A program made the position numbers and the translations under genes. From the NCBI GenBank assembly GCA_945895375.1, contig CAMDEE010000002.1, positions 100,265-164,264 of the forward strand: a DNA stretch of 64,000 bases, written 5' to 3'. Positions 17,368-26,163 of the stretch are shown one piece after another. Origin of the DNA: Auritidibacter sp. Marseille-P8566. Its GTDB lineage: Bacteria > Actinomycetota > Actinomycetes > Actinomycetales > Microbacteriaceae. Numbering within the stretch: the stretch's first letter is position 1; every line of letters starts with the position of its first letter. The notes beneath the pieces were generated by a model that saw only the letters and a list, made by a program, of their open reading frames with translations, was not told the DNA's origin and ran no database searches.

Positions 17368-17420
17368 CTTGCTCGCCTACCTTCTATAAAGCCAAACCAT
17401 AGATATGCTCGAACTAGCCC

Positions 17421-18047
17421 ATGATTGACAAGATATCCAGCTGGAAATACACCGAAGAGTTCCACCAGGAACCCGAGGTAATCACCCGCGCTCGGGCCAG
17501 AGCAGAAGAGATGGGTATCGAATCAATCACTGCTTCTGTTGGCTCAGCTTTAGCCTTGTTGGTTTCTAGCATGAATGCCAAAGCCATAGTTGAAGTTGGC
17601 ACCGGAGCAGGTGTATCAGGTCTATGGCTGCAGCTAGCCAGCAGCAATTCAGTGCTTGCCAGCATTGATACTGAAGTGCAGCATCAAGATTTAGCCAAGA
17701 TAGCTTTTGAACAAGCAGGGATTCCGAATTCAAGACTTCGAATGATTAATGGCAAATCAAGGGAGGTCCTAGTAAACCTCGCCGATGAAGCTTACGACCT
17801 AGTTTTGCTTGACGGGGGTGTTGAGTCACTACTCTCCCAAGTCAAAGAGTCTTACCGGCTACTGAGAGTCGGTGGTGTCCTAGCAATTCCTCATGCCCTA
17901 TGGAGAGATCGAGTCCCAGACCAAGTGCTTCGAGATGACAACACCGAGGAATACCGAACAGTGTTGGAGTTCATAAACTTACAGGGCCTCTTCAGGCCAG
18001 CACTCAGCACCATCGGTGATGGGCTTCTGCTTGCAGCTAAGAAGTAG
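17421..18047 (+). CDS. SAM-dependent O-methyltransferase
   Basis: A 208-residue class I methyltransferase of the COG4122/Methyltransf_3 group. SAM-binding motif I is VEVGTGAGVSGLWLQLA (about residues 55-71), with an acidic end of strand 2 (LASIDTEVQHQDLA) and LVLLDGGVES at motif IV. The homologue next to sigE in Mycobacterium (recalled Rv1220c) is also called O-methyltransferase; the acceptor is unknown. It is divergent from tatB. A strong hairpin follows the gene, though its U-run faces the opposite strand. Confidence 0.87.
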   Translation: MIDKISSWKYTEEFHQEPEVITRARARAEEMGIESITASVGSALALLVSSMNAKAIVEVGTGAGVSGLWLQLASSNSVLASIDTEVQHQDLAKIAFEQAGIPNSRLRMINGKSREVLVNLADEAYDLVLLDGGVESLLSQVKESYRLLRVGGVLAIPHALWRDRVPDQVLRDDNTEEYRTVLEFINLQGLFRPALSTIGDGLLLAAKK

Positions 18048-18053
18048 TTAAAG

Positions 18054-18081
18054 AAAAAACCACCTGATTGCTCAGGTGGTT
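18054..18081 (-). terminator. Rho-independent terminator of the DUF3117 gene
   Basis: A perfect 10-bp stem, AACCACCTGA / TCAGGTGGTT (18058-18067 and 18072-18081), with the loop TTGC. On the minus strand it is followed by a run of six T, just 16 bases past the DUF3117 stop. In the plus direction it has no T-run and would at most weakly stop the methyltransferase transcript. Confidence 0.85.
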
Positions 18082-18097
18082 AGATCAATAAAAACTT

Positions 18098-18271
18098 TTA
18101 GCGCTTCTTGATACCCGCAAGTACCTTCTTCAACTGATCAACTTCGTCATCGTTTACTGAGATAACTAGTCGCCCGCCACCTTCAAGAGGAATACGCAAA
18201 ACTATCAATCCGCGAGCTTCGCGCTCGGCTTCCATTGGACCGTCACCGGTACGTGGCTTCATTGCTGCCAT
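18098..18271 (-). CDS. DUF3117 small conserved protein (57 aa)
   Basis: A 57-residue protein beginning MAAMKPRTGDGPMEAERE and ending KKVLAGIKKR. This is the complete, highly conserved DUF3117 family of Actinobacteria (recalled as Rv1211). The middle, GLIVLRIPLEGGGRLVISVN, forms a likely beta-hairpin. Function unknown. The ATG has an AGGAG ribosome site 7 bases upstream, unlike the many leaderless neighbours. It is followed by its own strong terminator, so it is monocistronic. Confidence 0.93.
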   Translation of the reverse strand: MAAMKPRTGDGPMEAEREARGLIVLRIPLEGGGRLVISVNDDEVDQLKKVLAGIKKR

Positions 18272-18366
18272 TAGAGACTCCTAGATACTTGGAACTTCTA
18301 TTAAACCACGCTTTTTGGGCTAATTTGAGGCCTGTTGGAAACCGTAGGTATCCATTTGATTACTTT

Positions 18367-19443
18367 TTAGGCTGAAAGCCAATCTGAGAGGGCTTTTTCA
18401 CAAGCATATATATGGTCGATCTCAACACCTTCATCGTCAGCATGGGCTTTATTTGGGTCACCAGGACCAAAATTCACAGCCGGAATGCCAAGGGCACTGA
18501 ACCTAGCAACATCTGTCCAGCCATATTTTGGGAACGGTGTTGTTCCAGTGGCAGTAACAAAAGCAGCTGCTTCAGGTAGGTCCAAACCAGGTCTAGCCCC
18601 ATCAGCAAAGTCGGTAACTTCAAGATCAAACCCAACAAAAAGCTCACGAAGATGGGCTTCAGCGTCCTTGCTGCTCTTACTAGGAGCGAACCTGTAGTTC
18701 ACAGTAATCAAAGCTTCATCAGGAATAACGTTGGCTGCTATACCTGAGTTCATCAGAACCGCATTCAAACTCTCACGATAAACAAGTCCATCAACCTCAA
18801 CTTCTTGTGGAACATAGTTAGCCAAGATCGCCAAAGGCACTGCTGCTTTATGCAAAGCATTCTCACCCATCCACGGTCTAGCAGAGTGAGCCTTCACTCC
18901 AGATAGTTTTATGACAGCTCTTAGGGTTCCATTACAGCCACCCTCAACTCGAGCACTACTTGGTTCACAAAGAACAGCAAAGCTGCTCTCCAGTAACTCA
19001 GGTCGGTTACGAGCAATACGCCCCAAACCATTCAGTGCTGAATCAACTTCTTCATGGTCATAGAACACCCATGTCACATCAACATTTGGTGAAACCAATG
19101 CTGCGGCCAGCTTTAGCTGAACAGCAACTCCTGCTTTCATATCTACTGTGCCTCTACCCCAGAGAACATGGGATCTTTCAAGGTTGATGAGTTTGGTAGG
19201 AAGGTTGTCGGCTACCGGTACAGTATCGATGTGTCCTGCGATAACCACTCGCTTATCTCTACCTAGGTTGGTTCTCGCAATGATGGCATCAGCATCTCTG
19301 ATGACCTCTAAATGGCCATACTGCTTCAGTGCGGATTCAATGGCATCAGCCAGTTCCTTCTCATTACCTGAGACAGACTCGATGTCACAGATGGCTCTGG
19401 TTAGGTCAACGACATCACTTTTTAGATCAAGATTTACACTCAC
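18367..19443 (-). CDS. dapE: Succinyl-diaminopimelate desuccinylase
   Basis: A 358-residue M20-family di-zinc amidohydrolase converting N-succinyl-LL-2,6-diaminopimelate to LL-DAP and succinate, for lysine and peptidoglycan. Metal and catalytic signatures: GHIDTVPVADN (H and D), WGRGTVDMKAGVAV, the YDHEEVDS acidic pair and the C-terminal NKAHADDEGVEI histidine; a dimerisation domain lies at about 175-285. GTG start at 19443, with TAGGCT six bases upstream. It is divergent from dapD, which acts two steps earlier in the same pathway; only 29 bases separate the start codons. Confidence 0.94.
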   Translation of the reverse strand: MSVNLDLKSDVVDLTRAICDIESVSGNEKELADAIESALKQYGHLEVIRDADAIIARTNLGRDKRVVIAGHIDTVPVADNLPTKLINLERSHVLWGRGTVDMKAGVAVQLKLAAALVSPNVDVTWVFYDHEEVDSALNGLGRIARNRPELLESSFAVLCEPSSARVEGGCNGTLRAVIKLSGVKAHSARPWMGENALHKAAVPLAILANYVPQEVEVDGLVYRESLNAVLMNSGIAANVIPDEALITVNYRFAPSKSSKDAEAHLRELFVGFDLEVTDFADGARPGLDLPEAAAFVTATGTTPFPKYGWTDVARFSALGIPAVNFGPGDPNKAHADDEGVEIDHIYACEKALSDWLSA

Positions 19444-19449
19444 CTAACG

Positions 19450-19455
19450 AGCCTA
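19450..19455 (-). promoter_or_regulatory. -10 box (TAGGCT) of dapE, leaderless type
   Basis: On the minus strand TAGGCT is followed by 6 bases and GTG at 19443. It is four bases from the dapD box. Confidence 0.55.
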
Positions 19456-19459
19456 CTTG

Positions 19460-19465
19460 TAACCT
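19460..19465 (+). promoter_or_regulatory. -10 box (TAACCT) of dapD, leaderless type
   Basis: TAACCT, 7 bases, ATG at 19473. It forms a compact divergent promoter with the dapE box. Confidence 0.55.
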
Positions 19466-19472
19466 TGTAGGG

Positions 19473-20423
19473 ATGAATAATTTAGACGCACCTACAAAAG
19501 CCTGGGGCATGGGACTTGCCACCATTTCAGCCGATGGCACCATCTTGGATACCTACTACCCAAAGCCTCAGTTAGGTCCAGCTCCTACCGGTGATGAGGT
19601 TTACCTCATGGATAAAGACTTTGATGCCCTAATCGGTAAAGACCCTAGACGTAACGTAGAGGTCAAGGCAGTTAGAACAGAAATCAACCTTAGCGATCCA
19701 GTTTCTTCAACTCCAGATGCCTACCTAAGACTTCACTTGTTATCTCACCTCTTGGTAAAGCCAAACACCATCAACCTAGAGAATCTCTACCCGAACCTAC
19801 CAATCGTTGCCTTCTCATCAATTGGCCCTATCGCAGTTGCTGATTACGAGAAGCTGCTACCAACACTTACTAGAAGTGGCGTCACTGTTCACTCAGTAGA
19901 TAAGTTCCCGCGACTAGTTGACTACGTAGTTCCTAAGGGTGTTCGCATTGCAGATACCAACCGAGTAAGACTTGGCGCTTACCTTTCTTCAGGAACAACA
20001 ATCATGCACGAAGGCTTTGTTAACTTCAATGCTGGAACCCTAGGGGTAGCAATGGTTGAAGGTCGCATCTCTCAAGGTGTTGTTGTTGGTAACGGATCGG
20101 ACATCGGTGGTGGAGCATCAATCATGGGCACACTATCTGGTGGCGGAAGAGAACGAGTTCAGATTGGTGAACGAGCACTTCTAGGGGCTAACGCAGGTAT
20201 TGGTATCTCTATCGGTGATGACTCTGTAGTTGAAGCAGGTCTATACGTAACAGCAGGAACCAAGGTAACCATCATTGATGGCGGAGAAGAGCGAACAGTC
20301 AAAGCACTAGAGCTTAGCTCTCTACCTAATCTTTTGTTTAGAAGAAACTCTCTAAATGGACGAGTTGAAGTATTACCAAGAACAGGTCAGGGAATCACTC
20401 TTAACTCTGTTTTACACGGCTAA
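19473..20423 (+). CDS. dapD: Tetrahydrodipicolinate N-succinyltransferase
   Basis: A 316-residue acyltransferase transferring succinyl from succinyl-CoA to tetrahydrodipicolinate (lysine/DAP pathway). It has the actinobacterial long DapD plan: an N-terminal domain (about 1-165) then a left-handed beta-helix (RIADTNRVRLGAYLSSGTTI, then NGSDIGGGASIMGTLSGGG) and a C-terminal domain ending in GITLNSVLHG. The open frame extends upstream over dapE, but ATG 19473 is supported by the TAACCT box and by the conserved AWGMGLATIS start of the family. Ends five bases before the converging thiL stop. Confidence 0.95.
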   Translation: MNNLDAPTKAWGMGLATISADGTILDTYYPKPQLGPAPTGDEVYLMDKDFDALIGKDPRRNVEVKAVRTEINLSDPVSSTPDAYLRLHLLSHLLVKPNTINLENLYPNLPIVAFSSIGPIAVADYEKLLPTLTRSGVTVHSVDKFPRLVDYVVPKGVRIADTNRVRLGAYLSSGTTIMHEGFVNFNAGTLGVAMVEGRISQGVVVGNGSDIGGGASIMGTLSGGGRERVQIGERALLGANAGIGISIGDDSVVEAGLYVTAGTKVTIIDGGEERTVKALELSSLPNLLFRRNSLNGRVEVLPRTGQGITLNSVLHG

Positions 20424-20428
20424 TCCAT

Positions 20429-21406
20429 TTAGCCGCGAATAGAGTCCCAGCCATTTGCTTGAAGTTCTAAATCATCAAGCAAAACAAGATGATCTGATTG
20501 TGGCAACACTCGACCTATTGGCTTGAACTCTTTGGGAATCTCAACACCTTCAGGGAAAGTGGCAAGCAGTGCGTGATCTTCTCCACCGAATAGAACCCAG
20601 TTCTCTGGCGTTACCTCTAATCTCAAAGCTGCTAACTCAAGAACAGCTTCAAAGCCAAGTAATGCTGACTTATCAATCTGGATAGTGACACCTGATGCTT
20701 TAGCAATTCTTGATGCGTCTTTAGCTAAACCATCAGAAACATCAAGCATCGCTGTTGCTCCTGCTTTGTTTGCTAGAACTCCAGCTGGAATAGGTGGCAT
20801 AGGTCTTAGTTGAATGGAAACTAAATCATCAAAGGCATGCTTAACATCTGCTTTGTCTGACTGCAAAAGTTCGAGTCCAGCAGCTGCCTTACCTAAAGTT
20901 CCTGCTACTGCCAAGATATCTCCTGGCTTTGCTCCGCTTCGTAAGACTGGCTCTAATCCTTCAAGATCTCCATGAGCAGTTACAGAGATAAACACGTGAT
21001 CTGCGTGAGCTAGATCTCCACCAACGACAGATGCGCCGGGAGCTAGTTGATTGAGCCCTGCGTTTAGGCCATCAGCAAAGTCTTCTAGCCATGAGATTTG
21101 AGTATCTCCTGGCAGAGCAATGGCAACTACCAGTGCTGTTGGTTTAGCACCCATGGCTGCAACATCAGCAACATTAGAGGCGATTGCTTTAAAGCCGAGA
21201 TCAAAACCACTAGACCATTCAAGTTTGAAGTCATGGCCTTCAATCATGGTGTCTGTAGTCACAACAAATCTGCCATCAGCACTTTTAACTACTGCTGAGT
21301 CATCCCCTGGTCCAACAATGGCGTATTCGCCTTGAATAAGCTTTCCGATGGTGCGACGAAGCGACTCGCTCTCGCCCAGATTTGCCAAGGTGTTATTTTG
21401 CTCCAC
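20429..21406 (-). CDS. thiL: Thiamine-monophosphate kinase
   Basis: A 325-residue AIR-synthase-fold kinase that phosphorylates thiamine monophosphate to thiamine pyrophosphate. Signatures: GPGDDSAVV (metal and nucleotide site), VVTTDTMIEGHDF, IASNVADVAAMGAKPTALVV, VVGGDLAHAD, MLDVSDGLAKDASRIA and LFGGEDHALLATF. GTG start at 21406, with TACCTT six bases upstream. That box shares its last two bases with the -10 box of the divergent lipoprotein gene. Confidence 0.94.
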   Translation of the reverse strand: MEQNNTLANLGESESLRRTIGKLIQGEYAIVGPGDDSAVVKSADGRFVVTTDTMIEGHDFKLEWSSGFDLGFKAIASNVADVAAMGAKPTALVVAIALPGDTQISWLEDFADGLNAGLNQLAPGASVVGGDLAHADHVFISVTAHGDLEGLEPVLRSGAKPGDILAVAGTLGKAAAGLELLQSDKADVKHAFDDLVSIQLRPMPPIPAGVLANKAGATAMLDVSDGLAKDASRIAKASGVTIQIDKSALLGFEAVLELAALRLEVTPENWVLFGGEDHALLATFPEGVEIPKEFKPIGRVLPQSDHLVLLDDLELQANGWDSIRG

Positions 21407-21412
21407 ATTTCA

Positions 21413-21418
21413 AAGGTA
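21413..21418 (-). promoter_or_regulatory. -10 box (TACCTT) of thiL, leaderless type
   Basis: On the minus strand TACCTT is followed by 6 bases and GTG at 21406. It overlaps the plus-strand box by the TA at 21417-21418. Confidence 0.5.
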
Positions 21419-21422
21419 GCCT
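21417..21422 (+). promoter_or_regulatory. -10 box (TAGCCT) of the DUF3515 gene, leaderless type
   Basis: TAGCCT, 7 bases, ATG at 21430. It overlaps the thiL box. Confidence 0.5.
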
Positions 21423-21429
21423 GTTATTG

Positions 21430-21870
21430 ATGAAGATTTTGCGAATATTGGCATTAGCGCTGCCGCTTGTTCTAACCGGCTGTTCCGCTACCGTGGTGCT
21501 ACCGCCTGCCCCACTAGCTAATGACCCAGGATGCGCTGAGGTTATCGTAAGACTGCCTAGTGAAACTGACGGTCAAGCCAAAAGAACTACCAACTCGCAG
21601 TCCACTGCTGCCTGGGGTTCCCCTGTCGCCATTACTTTGACCTGTGGTCTTGAGCCAGTTATGGTCAGTGCTTTGCCTTGTATTACTGCTGGAGATGTTG
21701 ACTGGCTGGTAGATGATTCAGATCAGCCTAATTACACATTCATTACCTTTGGAAGAACTCCTGCAACGGCTATAACCATTGATTCAACTAGGTCTTCAGG
21801 AGCAAATGTCTTAGATGATCTTGGGCAAGCAGTTCAGTTCACCAAGTCAACTAAGAATTGTTTTGATTAG
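21430..21870 (+). CDS. DUF3515 lipoprotein
   Basis: A 146-residue lipoprotein. The signal peptide MKILRILALALPLVLTGC carries lipobox LTGC, so Cys18 is the predicted lipidated residue. The mature part matches the actinobacterial DUF3515 family (NDPGCAEVIVRLP, WGSPVAITLTCGLE), which sits beside ddl and thiL in many actinobacteria (recalled Rv2980). Several cysteines in the mature part may form disulfides. ATG 21430 is chosen over upstream starts because it begins the signal peptide and has a -10 box at N7. Its stop interlocks with the ddl stop (TTAG). Confidence 0.88.
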   Translation: MKILRILALALPLVLTGCSATVVLPPAPLANDPGCAEVIVRLPSETDGQAKRTTNSQSTAAWGSPVAITLTCGLEPVMVSALPCITAGDVDWLVDDSDQPNYTFITFGRTPATAITIDSTRSSGANVLDDLGQAVQFTKSTKNCFD

Positions 21871-22949
21871 TTTCGCTCAAAAGCTAATTGAATCAAATCA
21901 TCAATAAGTTCAGGGTAAGAAACCCCTGATGCTTCCCAACACTTTGGATACATAGAAATAGGTGTGAAGCCTGGCATCAGGTTTAGTTCATTCACAAAGA
22001 AGCCGTCTTTAGTCAAGAAGAAGTCTACTCTTGCTAAACCGAAGCAACCTAGAGCCTTAAAAGCTCTTCTAGCTAGTGCCTGAAGTTCAAAAAGTTCATC
22101 ATCGCTTAGTTCTGTTGGACAGATGAGCTCAGCTGCGTCATTACGATACTTAGCATCAAAGTCATAGAACTCACCTGAGCGAACAACAATCTCACCGGCA
22201 AGAGAAACTCTAGGAGCACCGCCACCTAGCTTAGATAGAACAGCACACTCGATCTCTCTACCAACCAAGCCCTTTTCAACAGTCACCTTGCTATCTTCAG
22301 CAAAAGCAATCTCAAGTGCTTTGGTGAAATCAGCCATGTCTTTGACTTTAGAAACACCAATAGAAGAACCCGCTCTTGCTGGCTTCACAAACAAAGGTAG
22401 AGAACCAAGAGCTTTTACCTTTTCCAAAGCACTTTCAGGATCAGCTAGCCAAGACTCTTCAGTAATAACAACATGTGGTGTTACAGGTAACCCAGCTGCA
22501 ATGAAGAGCGCCTTAGAGAATTCTTTATCCATACCTGCAGCACTGGCAAAGACTCCATTACCAACATAAGGAAGGTTGTGTAGTTCTAGGAATCCTTGCA
22601 TAGTGCCATCTTCACCATTAGGTCCATGAAGAACAGGGAATACAACATCAACATTTCCAAGAGAGGTTATTCCTTGAGAATCCTGGACCTTTAGCTCTTT
22701 GGATCCTCCGGTAGGCCAAATAACAGTCTTGCCTTCGAATTGAACACTTGGTAGTTCACCTTCGGTAAGAGTCCACTTAGTTGAATCATCAACTGCTGGA
22801 ACAAAGATGCCATCACGAGTGATTCCTACTGGGATAACTTCATACTTATCTCTATCGATAGCTGAGAGAACTCCACCGGCGGTAGCACAAGATATTGAGT
22901 GCTCACTTGAAGCACCACCAAATAGAATTACAACTCTTTGCTTAGCCAT
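21867..22949 (-). CDS. ddl: D-alanine--D-alanine ligase
   Basis: A 360-residue ATP-grasp ligase making D-Ala-D-Ala for peptidoglycan. Signatures: VVILFGGASSEHSIS (N-terminal GGxSxEHxxS), VFPVLHGPNGEDGTMQGFLE, the PLFVKPARAGSSIGVSKV ATP-grasp segment, EIECAVLS, FYDFDAKY (D-Ala site) and FFVNELNLMPGFTPISMYPK at the metal site. It is the last gene of the leuC-leuD-murA-plsC-gpsA-ddl operon; its ATG overlaps the gpsA stop by one base. Confidence 0.96.
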   Translation of the reverse strand: MAKQRVVILFGGASSEHSISCATAGGVLSAIDRDKYEVIPVGITRDGIFVPAVDDSTKWTLTEGELPSVQFEGKTVIWPTGGSKELKVQDSQGITSLGNVDVVFPVLHGPNGEDGTMQGFLELHNLPYVGNGVFASAAGMDKEFSKALFIAAGLPVTPHVVITEESWLADPESALEKVKALGSLPLFVKPARAGSSIGVSKVKDMADFTKALEIAFAEDSKVTVEKGLVGREIECAVLSKLGGGAPRVSLAGEIVVRSGEFYDFDAKYRNDAAELICPTELSDDELFELQALARRAFKALGCFGLARVDFFLTKDGFFVNELNLMPGFTPISMYPKCWEASGVSYPELIDDLIQLAFERN

Positions 22950-23950
22950 TACTCAGCCTCAGGAGCATCGTTACCGCGAGTTAGTGAAGGACCGATGTCC
23001 TTAGGGCTCATCTTGCCTTCGATTACCAACTGAACCTGCTCAACGATAGGCATGTTGACTTCTTTGAGTGCAGCAAGTCGAAGGATAGGTGCTACCGAGG
23101 TTAAACCTTCAGCTGTCTGAGATAGACGCTTGAGAACTTCTCGCTTTGAGTAACCCTTACCAAGCATCTCTCCTGCTTTGTGGTTACGAGATAAAGGTGA
23201 TTCCGAGGTAGCAATTAGATCTCCGAGGCCAGCAAGCCCAACCATGGTCTTTCTTTTTGCTCCATGGGCCACAGCAAATCTAGAAATCTCAGCAAGTCCT
23301 CTAGTCATAATCGAAGCCTTGGTGTTCTGGCCATAGCCAACACCATTCACGATTCCAATTGCGACCGCGATGAGGTTCTTTAGAATTCCACCGAATTCAG
23401 TTCCGATGACATCTTTGTTGGTGAAGGTTGTGAAGTAAGAGTTGGTAGCTGCTGCTGCAACCTTGGCTGCATTCTGCTTTGATGTACAAGCAGCAACACA
23501 GGCAGCTGGTTGCTCACTGGCAATCTCAAGAGACAGGTTAGGTCCTGAGACAACACAAATGAGATCCTTACCGATCTTTAGGACATCTTCAATAACTTCA
23601 CTCATACGTAGTGATGAGCCTTGCTCAACACCCTTCATAAGAGAGACAACAATGGCTCCTTCTTCAATGAAGCGGCCCCACTGCTCAAGGTTTGTTCTAA
23701 GTGATTGTGAAGGAACGGCTAGGTAAACCTGCTCTGCTCCTTTGAGGACCTCTTCAATGTTTGAAGATGCAACTAGGTCTTTAGGCAGGTTGATGCCTGG
23801 CATGTAATCACCATTACGGTGGGTTGAATTGATTTCTTCGGTTAGTTCTTCACGACGAGACCAAAGCAATACATCATTGCCAGCATCTACCAATACCTTG
23901 GCAAATGTAGTTCCCCAGGAACCTGCACCAATAACTGCTATACGAGCCAT
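22949..23950 (-). CDS. gpsA: NAD(P)H-dependent glycerol-3-phosphate dehydrogenase
   Basis: A 333-residue enzyme reducing dihydroxyacetone phosphate to sn-glycerol 3-phosphate, the backbone of phospholipids. The N-terminal Rossmann motif is IAVIGAGSWGTTFAKVL (residues 3-19), followed by VYLAVPSQSLR, VSGPNLSLEIA, GTEFGGILKNLIAVAIG with the catalytic Lys, and GLAGLGDLIATSESPLSRN, the family signature. Full length. It lies 2 bases after plsC, which consumes its product, and overlaps ddl by one base. Confidence 0.96.
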   Translation of the reverse strand: MARIAVIGAGSWGTTFAKVLVDAGNDVLLWSRREELTEEINSTHRNGDYMPGINLPKDLVASSNIEEVLKGAEQVYLAVPSQSLRTNLEQWGRFIEEGAIVVSLMKGVEQGSSLRMSEVIEDVLKIGKDLICVVSGPNLSLEIASEQPAACVAACTSKQNAAKVAAAATNSYFTTFTNKDVIGTEFGGILKNLIAVAIGIVNGVGYGQNTKASIMTRGLAEISRFAVAHGAKRKTMVGLAGLGDLIATSESPLSRNHKAGEMLGKGYSKREVLKRLSQTAEGLTSVAPILRLAALKEVNMPIVEQVQLVIEGKMSPKDIGPSLTRGNDAPEAE

Positions 23951-23952
23951 AA

Positions 23953-24846
23953 CTACTTGCCCTTTGCTTTCTTCACAACAATCTTGCCGTTAGTAACTTT
24001 TGCATGAGCAGGCAGTGGTTCGAGTCCTTGAGCTGCTCTTCTTTCATTTTCGGCTTTAATAATCAGGAACTTCTTGTAGTTACCATGTTCAGGTAAGCCA
24101 TGTTCTGAAGGAACAAATCTCTTAGCTGGAGCTTTCTCTCCTCTAAGTTCTTCAACAAGTTTTGTGATTTCAACCATCACATCATCGCTAAGCGCAACTA
24201 GTTCATCAACACCCATCTTCTTGTCTTTATAGACAGACATGTCGATTGGTTTACCAATAATCATGTTGACCTTATGCCAAGGCTTTGGTCTGATCTTTGA
24301 GGAATAGGTTTCCATAACCTTTTCAGTTCCCCACTGACCTAGCGGAACAATTGGAACACCGGTTTCTAGAGCCAAACGAATAGCTCCCGTTCTTGCTCGC
24401 ATAGGCCACTGGTTCGGATCTCTAGTTAGAGAGCCTTCCGGGAAGATACCTATGCAGTGACCTGCTCTAAGAACCTTGTATGCAGACTCCATTGGATCTT
24501 TATTAACACGACCTGTTCTAAACACTGGAATCTGGCCACAAGCCAAAAGAATAGATCCAACGATAGGTGTTCTGAATAGGCCTTCTTTAGCTAGGAAGTG
24601 TGGAGCACGCTTTAGTTTGAAGAACATCATATAAGCAACAGCAACTGCATCCAGAGTGGTTACGTGATTACCTGCTAGCACATAGCCACCAGATTTAGGA
24701 AGGTTTTCTTGGCCAGTTACCCTAATTCTGAATAGGAGAGCTACAAATGGTCTTAGAAACCAGCCAAGTAAAAACATCTGCCAGGTACGTTCAACACCTG
24801 GACGCAACTCCGGCATCTTTACAGATTCAGCACTTTTCTTGGCCAT
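23953..24846 (-). CDS. plsC: 1-acyl-glycerol-3-phosphate acyltransferase (PlsC family)
   Basis: A 297-residue membrane-associated acyltransferase that acylates lysophosphatidate to phosphatidate. It has a hydrophobic N-terminal segment (MFLLGWFLRPFVALLFRI), the catalytic GNHVTTLDAVAV (HxxxxD), FPEGSLTRD (motif III) and VPIVPLGQWG (motif IV). The basic C-terminal extension (about 230-297) is rich in K and A. The ATG at 24846 is chosen over the in-frame TTG at 24849 because GGAG inside the end of murA sits six bases before it. It lies in the operon with gpsA, giving two consecutive phospholipid steps. Confidence 0.92.
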   Translation of the reverse strand: MAKKSAESVKMPELRPGVERTWQMFLLGWFLRPFVALLFRIRVTGQENLPKSGGYVLAGNHVTTLDAVAVAYMMFFKLKRAPHFLAKEGLFRTPIVGSILLACGQIPVFRTGRVNKDPMESAYKVLRAGHCIGIFPEGSLTRDPNQWPMRARTGAIRLALETGVPIVPLGQWGTEKVMETYSSKIRPKPWHKVNMIIGKPIDMSVYKDKKMGVDELVALSDDVMVEITKLVEELRGEKAPAKRFVPSEHGLPEHGNYKKFLIIKAENERRAAQGLEPLPAHAKVTNGKIVVKKAKGK

Positions 24847-24849
24847 CAA

Positions 24850-26163
24850 TTACTCCGAGTAAGTGAACTGCGCACCTAGGGCAGTTAGCTTGTCTAGGAA
24901 GTGTTCGTATCCTCTAGAAATAAGTTGAACATTAGATACGTTTGAAACACCTTCGGCTGCGAGGGCAGCAACGATGTGGCTAAAGCCTCCACGAAGATCT
25001 GGAACTCTAATGTCAGCACCATGTAACTTGGTAGGACCTGAGATCACCGCTGAGTGGTTAAAGTTTCTCTGACCAAAGCGACATGGGTTTCCACCCAAGC
25101 ATTCACGATAGATCTGAATCTGAGCACCCATCTGAACTAGGGCATCAGTGAAACCAAATCTGTTTTCATAAACAGTTTCGTGAACAATAGACAAACCAGT
25201 TGCTTGAGTCAAAGCAACAACTAGTGGTTGCTGCCAGTCAGTCATAAAGCCTGGGTGAACATCGGTTTCAATAACTACAGGCTGCAGTTCGCCACCTGGG
25301 TGAGAGAAGCGAATACCATCATCTTCAATAACGAATGCTCCACCAATTTTTCTAAACACGTTTAGGAAAGTGGTCATCTCTTGCTGGCGAGCTCCGCCAA
25401 CCATGATCTCTCCACCGGTAGCGAGAGCTGCAGCAGCCCAAGATGCTGCTTCGTTTCTGTCAAAAAGAGCACGGTGTGAATAGCCGTTCAGGCTTGCAAC
25501 ACCTTCAATACGGATAACACGATCCGTATCAACAGAGATGATTGCACCCATCTTCTGCAAAATAGCAATAAGGTCCATGATCTCTGGCTCAACAGCTGCT
25601 CCAGATAGTTCAGTTAGACCTTCAGCTTTAGTCGCAGTTAGTAGTACCTGCTCTGTTGCGCCAACGCTTGGATAAGGCAAAGAAATCTTTGCACCCTTCA
25701 AACCATGAGGTGCTGACATGCGAGTACCGTTAGGAAGCTTTTCAATAACAGCACCGAAGTTACGAAGAACTTCTAAGTGGTAATCAACTGGGCGATCCCC
25801 AATGTGACAGCCACCAAGATCTGGAATAAACGCTTCACCCAACTGATGTAGGAGAGGGCCACAGAACAAAATAGGAATTCTTGAAGAACCTGCGTGAGCA
25901 TCAATATCAACCATGCGAGCGGATTTCACATAAGTTGGATCTAGCTTCATGACTCCGTCATCACTAAAGTCAATCTTTACCCCGTGAAGTTCAAGGAGTC
26001 TCTGCACTACCTCAACGTCGCTGATCTTTGGAACATCGCGTAGCTCGCTAGCGGTATCACCCAGGAGTGCAGCAACCATGGCCTTGGTAACAAGGTTCTT
26101 AGCACCGCTTAGCTCAACTCTTCCGTTGAGCGGCTTGCCACCTTGTAGTTGAATCTGACTCAT
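24850..26163 (-). CDS. murA: UDP-N-acetylglucosamine 1-carboxyvinyltransferase
   Basis: A 437-residue enolpyruvyl transferase of the first committed peptidoglycan step. It begins [20 protein letters not shown] (residues 8-27), containing the conserved SGAKN. The catalytic cysteine is present in GGCHIGDRP (C119, equivalent to Cys115 of E. coli). [16 protein letters not shown] near the C-terminus is the conserved RGG(F/A)xx loop. Its ATG overlaps the leuD stop in ATGA, coupling leucine biosynthesis genes to cell-wall genes in one operon. Confidence 0.96.
   Translation of the reverse strand: MSQIQLQGGKPLNGRVELSGAKNLVTKAMVAALLGDTASELRDVPKISDVEVVQRLLELHGVKIDFSDDGVMKLDPTYVKSARMVDIDAHAGSSRIPILFCGPLLHQLGEAFIPDLGGCHIGDRPVDYHLEVLRNFGAVIEKLPNGTRMSAPHGLKGAKISLPYPSVGATEQVLLTATKAEGLTELSGAAVEPEIMDLIAILQKMGAIISVDTDRVIRIEGVASLNGYSHRALFDRNEAASWAAAALATGGEIMVGGARQQEMTTFLNVFRKIGGAFVIEDDGIRFSHPGGELQPVVIETDVHPGFMTDWQQPLVVALTQATGLSIVHETVYENRFGFTDALVQMGAQIQIYRECLGGNPCRFGQRNFNHSAVISGPTKLHGADIRVPDLRGGFSHIVAALAAEGVSNVSNVQLISRGYEHFLDKLTALGAQFTYSE

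Noticed and set aside
19329..19472. Upstream extension of dapD
   Set aside because: It overlaps dapE coding sequence on the other strand. DapD family N-termini begin near ATG 19473, which has a -10 box at the right spacing.
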